In this document: one piece after another, positions 49,960-60,742 of the stretch
How positions within the stretch are numbered: the first letter of the stretch is position 1
Layout: every line of letters starts with the position of its first letter
Assembly (NCBI GenBank): GCA_028551475.1
Contig: CM052360.1
Coordinates: 2,778,501-2,842,500, forward strand
Direction: 5' to 3'
Length of the DNA: 64,000 bases
Origin: Casuarina equisetifolia
Taxonomy: Eukaryota; Streptophyta; Magnoliopsida; Fagales; Casuarinaceae
Made by a program: the position numbers and the translations under genes
Notes under the pieces: generated by a model
The model's database searches: none
What the model saw: only the letters and a program-made list of their open reading frames with translations
Told to the model about the DNA's origin: nothing

Positions 49960-50634
49960 CTGCAAAGAGGGTCCAAAAGCCATCCGTGTCGTTCACGACG
50001 GACGCCATCGCAGTCAATGTTCGGTGACAGTGTTCTGTGGTTCTGCAGCATTACGACACTCGTCGCCAGTATGTCCACGGGACTTTGGAGATGAAGCCAA
50101 TGGATAGATTTGGCTTTGGGAGTGACCAATTGGTCGCATCTAAAGCCTGCTTTGGTGGTGATCTTGACTTTTTTGAACTTCATCAGTTCTGTGTAAAATG
50201 GGTACCATTCGTTTAAACAGTTGAAAACACCTAATAGCCACATGGCTTGTTGAGTTAGATGCATAACTAGATATTGACCATAAACTATTATGTTGGGTGA
50301 GCGTGTTAGAAGATCCATATTGGATTTAATAGTGCAATCGTCTCAAAGAAATATAGATCTATTAAGTAAAGATATATCTCATTTTTTGATATCATATTAA
50401 AAAAGTTATTACTAAATTTAGACATGAAAAACCATAATCTAATACTAACCATGACCTTGAAACCGTCAAGCAATGTGATAGAAATTTTTTTAATAGGATA
50501 TCACATTCTTGCAAGTCTCAAATTATTTCTTTAGTTGCCAATGTGATATTAGACTGCATCGTTTCCCTTGCAATGTACATCTTTTGCAGGATCCTGCAAA
50601 AGACACCAACCCCACAAGGTTGATTGTAGCACCA

Positions 50635-50830
50635 AGGGATCTCAATTATTGCCAAAAGGTAAGTTCATAAAGAATGACTCCGATACCACTTGATATCTCA
50701 GTTACTGCTAAAAGGTGAGTTCTTAAAATATGATTTTGATACTTCCTAAAGAATTGACTGTGATATCACTTAATACTTTGGTTATTGCAAAAAGATGAGT
50801 TCCTAAAGAATGACTTTCACTTGATACAAC
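50635..50830 (+). repeat. Short imperfect tandem repeats, three units
   Basis: Three diverged units of about 60-80 bp share a core like GTTATTGCAAAAAGATGAGTTC and a following CTAAAGAATGACT. They lie in a non-coding spacer. Origin is unknown. Confidence 0.6.
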
Positions 50831-51412
50831 CAAGAGATGCAAGATAAGTCCTTAAAAAACTAGCTTAAGAGGAAAAGAGCACCGCACCCTTGTAAAACCT
50901 AGATTAACTTCCTAATTCATCGTGGAGGCAAGAGGAAAAGGCATGTGTTAGGTGCCATGGGTAGCTGGTACTACGTCCGAATGGTAAGACGTCAACAAAG
51001 TTCACCCGATGAGGTGGGGCTTTGCCCGTTGCAGAATAGTCACCTGGCAGCTTGTCAAGCCCAATTTCATGCGCCGTGGTTAAACAGTCAAGAGCAGAGA
51101 TCCAAGGCTGAATTAACGCCGCCCTAAAATCTCGGATTTACCGATACGCAACTTCTTCTTACCCCTCAGTGTGCAAGGATATGGCCATTCAGTTCGTGAT
51201 ACGTTGCCTGTGAGGCTTTCTTGGTTTCAGACGATCGAAACACGAGAGTTCTCACTGCCAAATGGGGGGCTGCTGGGCTCCGAATGGTTAATTAGAATGG
51301 AAAATGGGGAATGTTTGGATTTTCAAATCAAAGCGATCTCCGAACTGCTCGAGTTGGATTCTAGCGTCCCGAGTGAGTCAAACGCCAACCTCCAACGACC
51401 CACTTTGCCATG

Positions 51413-51438
51413 TATAAGCTTTATAGCTCAGCCACGTG
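51413..51438 (+). promoter_or_regulatory. TATA-like box and G-box upstream of the EGF-like gene
   Basis: TATAAG at 51413-51418 is followed by the palindromic G-box CACGTG at 51433-51438, about 160-185 bp before the ATG. If the TATA box is used, the G-box would sit near or just upstream of the transcription start. Inferred from motif and distance only. Confidence 0.4.
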
Positions 51439-51597
51439 AGCTTCCCACTCCAGCAGGAAACTGTTCCGACTTTAAGGATTCCCCACGCTTTCAAACTTTC
51501 TCACTCGTCATTAATTTCACGATCATATCCAACCAGGTGTTCTCTCTATCTCTGTCTCTGTCTCTGTTTTTGCGTGTTTCCCTGTGCCCGTGGAGAG

Positions 51598-53900
51598 ATG
51601 GCTTCTTCCACCGTCACTGCCTTTCCTGCAGTTCTGTTGGTTCTGCTGGCTCTGCATCCTGGGATTGCTCGAAGCAACTCTTTCTCGCCCATGCTCTCTC
51701 CTATCCTTGGTTTGTTGCCGACCTTGAACTCTCGCTCCTTGATTTCTTTAACATTTCTCCTCAGCCCCTGGAACATAAGGGGGATCAGTTTCTTTCTGTG
51801 TATTTGCGATTTTTTGTCATTTTCGAATCTGGGTCTTTCTAGATTTTCATATCTGTATTACTTCGGTTCTAGGATTCTGAGGAATTTGATCACCCTGATT
51901 GTTTTCATGATTATTTTCATTTTTTGTTTCTTTCTGGCTGTCTTCTTTGTAACCACAGATGATGTGTGCAAAGAAATAGAATGTGGAAAAGGAACTTGCA
52001 AGCCATCCAGTAATAGCAGTTTCTTGTTTGAATGTCAATGTAACCTTGGATGGAAGCAGGCTTACTCTGATGATGACGATCACCTCAAGTTTCTACCTTG
52101 CGTGATTCCCAATTGTGAGGGTTACACCTTTTCTCCACCCTCTCCACTCTTTTAATTACTTGTGTACTACTTCCACCATGAAGGAATCCGTTGATGAACT
52201 GCTTTGTCTACAATCTAAAGACATTGTTTTGTAGCAATGGCTTTGTACTTAGTAGTTTTGTTGGTTTTTGCTGTTGGCATCAGAATTCTTTTTACAGTCC
52301 CATATGTTTTGGGATGGTAGAAAGGGCCGTAAAAGTTAGATGAAAATGAAACTGTGTTGTAGTAGTTGATTTCTCCTACGAGTTTCTGCGCCCATTTTGG
52401 CAGATAGTGTACTAGATTCCTTGTGAAGGGGATGAGATGGAGTCACAAGATAGCATAATCAACACTTACAAGGATAATTAGAAACATGTATAGAAAAAAT
52501 TATATTTAAACAAGTTGGTAATGTGTGTCAATCACACGCAAATCTTCTCATGAGCTCCTGTCGGGCTGAGAAGTATCCAACTTGCTTGAAAGGGAGGAAT
52601 TCTCGAAGGATTCGATGTTGATGTTGCACCTAAGCCAAAGATTAATGTTAGTTTAGATATTGGGTAGTTATAGAGGCTTTTTATTATGTAGATGAACCGT
52701 ATTTAAATAATTCCAATGATGCTGATGTTTTCTGGGTTTTGTTTAGGTACCCTTCATCACTCCTGTGAAAAGGCCCCCTCACCTGCCCAAGAGAAAGAAA
52801 GAAGAGCTAATGAGTCATTCTTTGATCGTAATAACTTTATACCTTTTACCTTGAACGTTGTCACAACCGTTGATACTTAACTAATTGTGTTGTTTATCTT
52901 ATAGCCTGTCACTGGGTCGACTGTGGTGGTGGCTTCTGCAACAAGACATCAGCTTTCACATACAGTTGTGAATGTTCTGCGGATTATTATAATCTTCTCA
53001 ACACTACCGTCTTCCCATGTTTCAAGGAATGTAAGAACACATACTGATTAGAGGCAAAGTGATAGGTTTAGATGTTGAGGGATGATTTTAAGGTTGTTAG
53101 TTGGATTGTTCACAAATTTTATTTACATAAAGGAATTCCTGGCTGAGTTATCCTGCTTGTATTTTAGGCACGATTGGATTAGATTGTAAGAACCTTGGGA
53201 TTTCAGCATCAAACAAATCTACTCAGACTCCACCAGTAGCTGATGATAGTAGAAACCACGGTGAGGCTGTAAATTTAGACTTGCATATAAACCTTCTTTT
53301 TCTTTTTTTCTGCTTTTGCTGAGACAAATGGAAGGAACATACATGGTAATTTCTTATCCTGGTGCTCTTTTCTGCAATAAAACCAATGTCTTGATATAGT
53401 CTTGGGCCCAGGCAGTGAGCATATTATGGATTCAGATGCGCTACTACTTAAATTTTTGCTTTGCTTCTTCTTTTTTCTTTTCTGTTGGAGCTTAAAACCA
53501 AAGAAGCTCAGAAATCCTCCTGTTATTTTGATTAATCAAGAAGAAATGTTACTTTTTATACTACTGGGATGAATTAATGTAAAAACTGATGTAGAAGAAA
53601 GTATCCTAAAAGCAACCAATAGGGCTGTTCTTCTATCACGATTTGAGTCCCTTAAGCCTGAAGGCCTAAACCGCTTATGTATTGATCTGAGTCTGCTAAT
53701 CTGGGTATAAACTCCATTATCTTTTCAGTGCATCACCCCTTAGCAACTTGCATACAAATTATGCTATTTGAGTTCTTAAGACTTGTCTTTGTCAGCTTGA
53801 TTAATTGTTTGGCCTGTGTTTCTCTTCTGCAGCTACTTCTACTCGACAATGCAATCTTTGGTTGACAATCCTGCTTTCGCTCCTGGCTATGGTTCGGTAG
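51598..53900 (+). CDS. Secreted EGF-like, probably GPI-anchored protein, 211 aa
   Basis: Small cysteine-rich surface protein resembling plant proteins annotated as neurogenic locus notch-like; no biochemical role is established. Exons: 51598-51709, 51959-52114, 52747-52827, 52905-53030, 53168-53260 and 53833-53900 (636 nt, all introns GT-AG, all phase 1). It begins with a clear signal peptide (MASSTVTAFPAVLLVLLALH, cleavage probably near residue 25). Two cysteine clusters follow: CKEIECGKGTC...CQCNLGW and CHWVDCGGGFC...CECSADYYN, each similar to an EGF-like module. Several N-glycosylation sequons are present (NSS, NKT, NTT, NKS). The C-terminus ends with the hydrophobic stretch LWLTILLSLLAMVR and no cytosolic tail, as expected for a GPI-anchor signal. 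Uniform phase-1 introns fit exon-shuffled modules. A longer open frame starting at 51171 was not used because it lacks a signal peptide and overlaps in another frame. Confidence 0.82.
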
Positions 53901-56900
53901 AAATGCAATGGCTTTTGAAGTTTATGCAGGAGGATTTTGCTTTAGCGCCATAGATTTGGGATTCTACAATTGCTTTTGGTTTTCCACATGAGATCTGTCG
54001 CCTGCCCCAGTTAGCTACCTCATATCTTTGCATATATCACACGTATAATAAATAGGCTGCCATATGAATATTACTTGACATAGAAGTTTTAGGCACATTT
54101 CATACTTTTGCCAGTTATTTTGGTTTGCTGGTTTCATAGGACTTAGAACGGGATATTGTAGTTGATTCGTGTCTTGGATTAGAAATTGACAGTAGTGGTA
54201 TTGATTTGGTATCTTAATTTGATTCTTGGTTGATCAACTGATTCAAAACCACTCATAGGCTTTACAAGACAAAAGCAAAAAAACAAAACAAAGACCAGCA
54301 GCTGATGAACTTGAAGCTGAGATTTAATGGGCTGCCCATTTATTTAAAACAGCCAGGGCTAAACTTGTTCGTATTTCTGGCCCGATCTGCACAAACAGAT
54401 TTGATCATGGGCAGGATTCAAACTGGGGCCTGTTAACAAAGTAGAAGCACATGGGACCATTGTTATCCAAGAACTTGTCCTTGCATCGGGAACCCATGAC
54501 ACAGACGAATGAAAAGCAGATTAAGCAGATTAAATCTTCCTCTCTCCTCAGTCCCATCCATCGTCAAAATGTCAATTACTCTGGTTACAAGCCGCAGTCA
54601 ATCACTCAGAAGTTACTACCTACCAATCGGCATCTCATAAAAACCCCACCCCAGAACTTGGTGGCTCCGCAGAAACTTTCTTTCGTTTCCATCAAATCGC
54701 CAGCCAAAGCAGCTAATCTAGGCAATCTAAGCTGTCCCATCTCGTTAAAATATAGGATCCTACCACCCCACCTGCATCCTGAGGGCGGAGCGCCTCTCTA
54801 CCGGCGGCTTAAGGCCCACCAAAACAGGCGTACAGCGACCCCTTATGTCACGGTCCACTTTACTTGTCATGAAGATGCAGTAGTGCTGCTCCTCTCACAT
54901 TTTCTTTGAATCTCGTGGGTGAATTATTGCCGGCTTTAACTCCTCTTGCCTCTTGCTTTTCCATTTCTCGGATTTCGGTTCCCTCTCAAAAGCTTTCCTT
55001 TCTTGTTTCATATTTCCACCGAGGACCGCTTCAGGTGCGTCCCCTCTAAGCTTGTCATGGTTCTTTATACAATAGAAGGACCCCGGGGTCCGTCACCACC
55101 ACCTCCCTTTTTTCCCTTTCTGTTTTTCTTTGCTTTTTGTACACCCTTACATCTTTGCCTTTTTCTTCATCTTTCACATTTCTCGATATCATATTCTCTT
55201 AAAATTTGTTATTCATAGCATAATATGGTTTCACCCACTTATACAAGCGTATACAATTTAAGAAAAAAAAAAAAACCAGTTGCCTTTAAGCCCAGAGCAC
55301 GAAGTGACACTTTTGGAGGCTAATGCCGCAATAGATATTGGAACACAGATCCATGTCCTTTGGAAATTGGAGCTACGGCTCTATTGATAAGGTGGTGGGT
55401 TCTTAGGTGAGAGGTGAGGGCCGAGGTGCACCTCTTGTTCTTGTTTATGGTATCGTTTCATGATTGAAAGATTGATGGATTGGCTAAGCATTATTAAAAT
55501 CCGTCGACATCATTGACACCCTTGAATAGCTCAACTCCTATCTTCCGCAGCATATCCTACTTGCATGGCATCAGAATGGTAGGACTGTCCCCCACTGACT
55601 GCGAAGGAATCTAGTTTACCACTTAATGAGGAACCCATCAGGATATACTTAAGGTTTATTCCTTATCTTTTGTCCCGAATTCACTCCTGAGCGTTGCATT
55701 CACAATCATTAACAGACCCAAAAGAGCATTAATAATTTCATTTACCTACCACAGAGGAATCAAAAGAAAGGAAGAAGGGTTTTGTTGCAGAACTTTCGTA
55801 GTTTATTATGATATTAGAAGAACCTAGAGGACCTTTCACTGTCAGTCAATTTTAGTCTCTGGTGATGAATATAAAGATTCTTTCTTCGTGAATGTGGAGG
55901 TTGTTGACTAAGCAGGAGATGGTGGAAGCTGGATAATGGTGATAATCAAAGATTCCACTGAAATTCGTGTTGAAATTAAGGTTGCGAGTGTGTGGTAGTG
56001 GATGAATTGGATGTTGGCTTCGCCGTTAGGACCCCATGTCAGCCAATGCAATAAGTTCCTCCGAAGATATTACTACACACCACGAGTTCAGTGGCTCATG
56101 CAATAGTGTGGAAGTTGGTGAGGTGGTTTAATCTTCTGTTTAATCACAAGGCTGTCAAATCCTCTCTTGATTAAAATTGGAGCCCACACTCAGAACACAA
56201 ATTTAAGAATGGATTACTCCAATCCCGTCACATGCTAAAGTGAAATAGAACCTAACTTGAAAAATTAACATCCATGTCCTATATCAAGAAAATAAACCTA
56301 GATAGCTAGGTGGCTTAATCTAGATGTAACTAGCTCTTGATATCATGTTAAAACCAAGACCTATACTCAAAACACATGTTTAAAAATGAATTATCTAGGT
56401 CATATAATAGGTTATTTAGAACTGGTGTGTAACTACATAATTCATAACACTTCAAAATTAACTTAAAAAACGTGCAGGAACAAAGTTACTCATATTTAAA
56501 TAATATTTAAAAAAATATATCTTTTTAAATTTACTTGGGAATGAAATAGCTTCGTAGTATCTAAGTTTTAATGATGAAAATGAGATTCTCCTGTCCTACC
56601 AACCAATACCACTCACTGCTTTAATCTCTTCTTTATCTTCCTAGCTGTCACTGTCTCCCCTTATTCAATGCTTGTGAATAGTTTAATCAGGATTTGTGTG
56701 GATTAGTTTTCTATGATCCCGTGGCTCCCAAATCCCAATCATGGAAACCATCATTTTTTTAAGATTCCGCTATAAAAAGAGGTGCTCCAAACGCAGTCTC
56801 TGAGCAAGTTTCCATTACCAACACACCCGCCACATGAATGAACCAGAAATGTTTGTAGACTTCTCTGGCCTGTGGATTTCTCGGACTCCGAACAAAGAAT

Positions 56901-58546
56901 TTTTGTCACGAGTTTTGTTGTGCTAATGCTCGAGCTTTTTGTCTCAAAAGGTAGAGTGCAGTGTAAGTAAACATAAGTGATAAAAGCTAATGCTGACAAT
57001 GTTACCATTCTTGACAGAGCCTGCTGCTTCATAAAAGTTTATAACGCTGCAGAGATGATTGCGGGTCCTTGGTTTCACATTCTAAGCATTATTTTAACGT
57101 GCACTCTCCGCTTGACCTACACAGAGCTCCATAAACTCGGTTTGAATCTGGACAGGTTGATATTTCTAAATTGTTTCATAACAGTAGAACTGTTGGCGTT
57201 TGGATAAACAAAAAGGACAGACATTCTGCACGGATTCAAGCAGTCCCACCAGCCACACAGCCTCAAATATTTGACCATAATGGAAGGGTTTAGGGGTATG
57301 ATTCCGTGGATCAAGCAGCGGCTACTCCGATGATTGAAACGGTAGAGTAGCGTAGGCCTATTCGGAGAGAGTGAGGTAGCCCGTATCTTGCACAGGGATT
57401 CTACTTTTCCCTTTTAGCACAAAAATCATTGATGCAAAAGTGAAAAAAAGCCTGTGTTTTCAGGCTTCCGCGCGCACATTAGCAAACGTCCGGAGAACAA
57501 TGGCCGAGCACCGATGACGCGACCGAGTTTGTCAGGGCAGTTGTACATCTGTCGGTCTAAAACACGCCGAAGACCAGAAGGTCTCGAGGTAGACACCGCG
57601 GGACTCGGTCACTTTGGTTTCTTTTGTGCCCCACCTGACGTGGACGTGTCCCAGTTCTACTGGGGTCTTTTTCCCTCTCTTCCCATCGGTGGCCGATGGT
57701 GATCGGCGAAGAAGAATCTTAAATTTGGCTGCTGGGACTCTATGTGACCACTAACCCTAGTGAGAAGATGAAGCGGAAGGCCGAATGCATAGAAGACAGT
57801 GCAAATGGTGGACTGTCACTTCCTAAACAGTCGACATTCAAACACTAAGAATACAAATAATAAATTTTCTATGGTCTTAATTGTACTTAGTCTTTATTGT
57901 AAAGAATAACAAAAATATTTGTTGTAAAAATTTTATAATGAAAGGTTACAAGGTTTGAAGAACAAAGGAAAAAACTTGAAAACAAACACTAAGATTAGAT
58001 GCTATTTGAAAAAAACAAACTACCTTATTTGTGCAACAAAATTTACATTAAAAGTAAGAATAATCATTTTTTCTTCTTTAACAAAAAAAATCTTTTATCT
58101 TTTTTATTATTCTTTATCTTTTCTTGTTATACATATAAGTCTTTATATATTTAGGACAGACCTTAACTCAACAATATTCTTTAAGTCAAACCTTGATTGA
58201 TAGTTACATTAATCATGGGTTTGAGTCCCTTCTCTTTTTAAATGTTATAAAAAAATAAAATAAAAAATAAAAAAATTATTTAAATAAAAGTTTAATTATT
58301 TTGTTAATAACATGAGACTTATTTTTCACATTTCAACATGTCATCTCATCATGATGACATAGTAATATTAAAAATGATTTTGACTTAGTTATTATATTAA
58401 TAGACTTATTAATTAACAAAAAACCAACTCAAAAGTTAGTTAAATTTACTATTATATAAACAAAAATTTTAGTATATTAAAATTTATTACCTATGTCTTG
58501 ATTAAAAATGATTTGATATATATTTTGTAACCTTCTCCCCTTCTAT
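53901..58546. other. Spacer without a recognised gene
   Basis: The left part is the 3' UTR of the EGF-like gene. A 152-codon open frame at 54451-54909 (plus) is Pro/Ser/His-rich with no family signature. Frames at 56751-57032 (minus), 56977-57207 and 57454-57702 (plus) are also unassigned. Around 56170-56450 two diverged copies of a phrase like ACTCAGAACACAAATTTAAG suggest an old repeat. 57840-58540 is very AT-rich. Confidence 0.4.
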
Positions 58547-59164
58547 TTGCGATTTGATTCTTTTTTTTTTGGTATTTCAAGGTACGTGGAAGGAGACAGG
58601 TGGTGGAATATTAACTGCTGGGTAATGTCGCCCTCATGTCTCTATCAATTATTACAACAGGACAGTAATGTGAGTGCGATGAATCACAAGGAAGATAGTT
58701 CTCCAAAATTCGAGCCTTTACCGCCTGATTCACGATCCTGGATGAACAGCCAAAAAAGTAGGAAACAGTGCTGCTCGAACGTAAGAAGGATGGGAAGTAC
58801 CCTACCGAACAGGTGGGACAGGCAATTCACATGGTGGGCTTCCGCTGTTTTGACGATTTGGTCCGATCGCAGGAGAAGGCAACACCACCGTGTATACATG
58901 ACAAGTCGTCTTCTATCGTTGTCTGCGTTGATAGAGATGTTTATCATCTCAACGTCGATTGTTATGGAAAATGCATGCGGATCCAAGCTATGTGTGAACG
59001 ACATGCTTCGAAGTGGTGGGCAGTGGTCCGCTCCGCTGATTTCTCTGTTCTACTTACCGGCCGACCGATTAAGACTCTTCTGTTCTCACTTCTTCGACGC
59101 TGCAACTGTCGGTGACTACTCCGAGTTGGCAGACCAATCATACAGAGAATCCCTTGCCGTGTGA
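58547..59164 (+). other. Unassigned 205-codon open frame
   Basis: A single open frame of 205 codons in a locally less AT-rich island (58.55-59.2 kb). A second plus frame (58768-59115) and a minus frame (58684-59004) are also open across the same bases, so which, if any, is coding is unclear. An internal ATG at 58679 begins MNHKEDSSPKFEPLPPDSRS, a plausible start. No domain is recognised. It could be a lineage-specific gene, a decayed exon or chance openness in GC-richer DNA. Confidence 0.25.
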
Positions 59165-59514
59165 TCCAGAACACTGAGATGGCCCGTCGCATTATGTTCC
59201 TTACAGGTAGATCCAGTTTGCATTCTCATCCATTATTTTCCTTTCTTTTTTTCTCTTTATTTTTCCATTTGCTTCTTTCTCTCAGCGCAATAATGGAGCT
59301 TCCATCTTTATATCCAAGGTTTTCTTTCATACACACCAAAAATACTGGTCCTTGTTCCTTTATTTCCCCTTATTATCGAAAATATTTTAGAACATGGTGT
59401 ACTATTTTTGTTAAGAAACATATTATTCAACTCAAATCAAAGTCAATCCAACTCTTAATAAAACAGTTATGCATTTGCATCTCAAGAGGCCCTCTTACCA
59501 TGATAGTTTACTTT

Positions 59515-60000
59515 TAGGACCTAATTGCAACGTAGTTTAATTGCATGAATTCACTCTCCAAGATGATAAGAATATTAAAAATAATCTTCTTGTTATTAGT
59601 AAAACTTATTAAAATATTGACTGTCTTTTAAAAAATAAATTAATCACAATTCTAAATTTTTATACTATATTAAAAGATTCATTACTCAATAAAAAATTGA
59701 CTCAAAAGGCAATAGAATCTCTCTTCATTTAGTCAAGATTTCAAATTCTTTAATTCTTATCACTATAATCAACTTTTAAGACCAATTATGATGCTATCTA
59801 ATTATGCGAACATACATTCCAAGTTCATAAGATAATCGAGGAAAAGTTTTAGTTCGAATACCATATTTAGAAGTTGATTATTCAATTCAAAATTGGACTC
59901 AATAATAAGTGAAATTCTCATTAATTAAAAATGTGGAAACAAGATTTGCATCTCAATAATCTAAAGAAAAATAATTGGTAGAAATAAAAATCTCGGACCA
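59515..60000 (+). repeat. Diverged duplicated AT-rich segment
   Basis: Two imperfect copies of about 240 bp (roughly 59515-59760 and 59780-60000) share motifs such as GACCTAATT/GACCAATTA, TTAATTGCATGAATTCA/CTAATTATGCGAACATA and CAAAATTGGACTCAA/AAAAATTGACTCAAA. They are strongly diverged. No coding content is seen. Confidence 0.4.
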
Positions 60001-60657
60001 TTATTAACTCGAGGAAACCAACATTTGGGTGGCATCTAGAAGCCAACCCACCAATGGACTCATTATCTTAATTGTTCATTTAATTGAAAAGCAAACAATA
60101 ATGGTGTCCCAACACCGTTAGTAATTGGTTATTTTAATGTAAAGCATTACAAAGAAGAATACGGATCAAAGTTGGCTTGGGCTCAAAAGATATGACGATT
60201 ACCTACTCATTTCTCCTATTTCTACTGCAAATCATCATTACAGAACACTATCTGCTTTATTTAATGGTGGTTGGGCTTTAAATTTTTTACTTTAATCCCG
60301 GAAAGAACAAAAAGAAAGGAAGCTCATGATAAAAATGTTTATATTTTTCCTATTCAAGCTGATTTTCGCATGAAATAAGGTGGAAATTAGTATCTTTTGT
60401 TTTAGCCTTTTCCTCTTTTAATTCGAAGAGAAAACGAACCAACCAAACTAACCATGAAACGTGTCAGTCTCAGATACCCCCACGTTTAGATATCAAAAGC
60501 CAATGAGCATCTCAGTGGGAGAGCGTGTTGGGGACTCGCGGTTGTTAAATCCTGTAGGAGTCAATAAAAGGAACACTAGCGCTTATATTGACCTTTTCTT
60601 TACTTTAGTTACTGTTATTTTAATAATAAAACCCCCAGCTTTTGTCTCACTCGCTTC

Positions 60658-60663
60658 TATAAA
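60658..60663 (+). promoter_or_regulatory. TATA box of the VAN3-binding-like gene
   Basis: TATAAA lies 85 bp before the ATG at 60743, giving an expected 5' UTR of about 50-55 nt. A pyrimidine-rich leader follows. Confidence 0.55.
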
Positions 60664-60742
60664 GCACCGACCCTTCCATCCACATCAAGAAACTCTCTTA
60701 ACCTACGCACTACTTCACCCGTTCTGTCACAGTGGTTCTCTC

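Noticed and set aside
51171-51842. 223-codon open frame overlapping the start of the EGF-like gene
   Set aside because: It lacks a signal peptide or domain, runs through the promoter-like region and is out of frame with the well-supported spliced gene.
54451-54909. 152-codon plus-strand open frame
   Set aside because: Composition is low-complexity (Pro, Ser, Gln, His) and no splice sites, promoter or family support it; noted only as part of the spacer.
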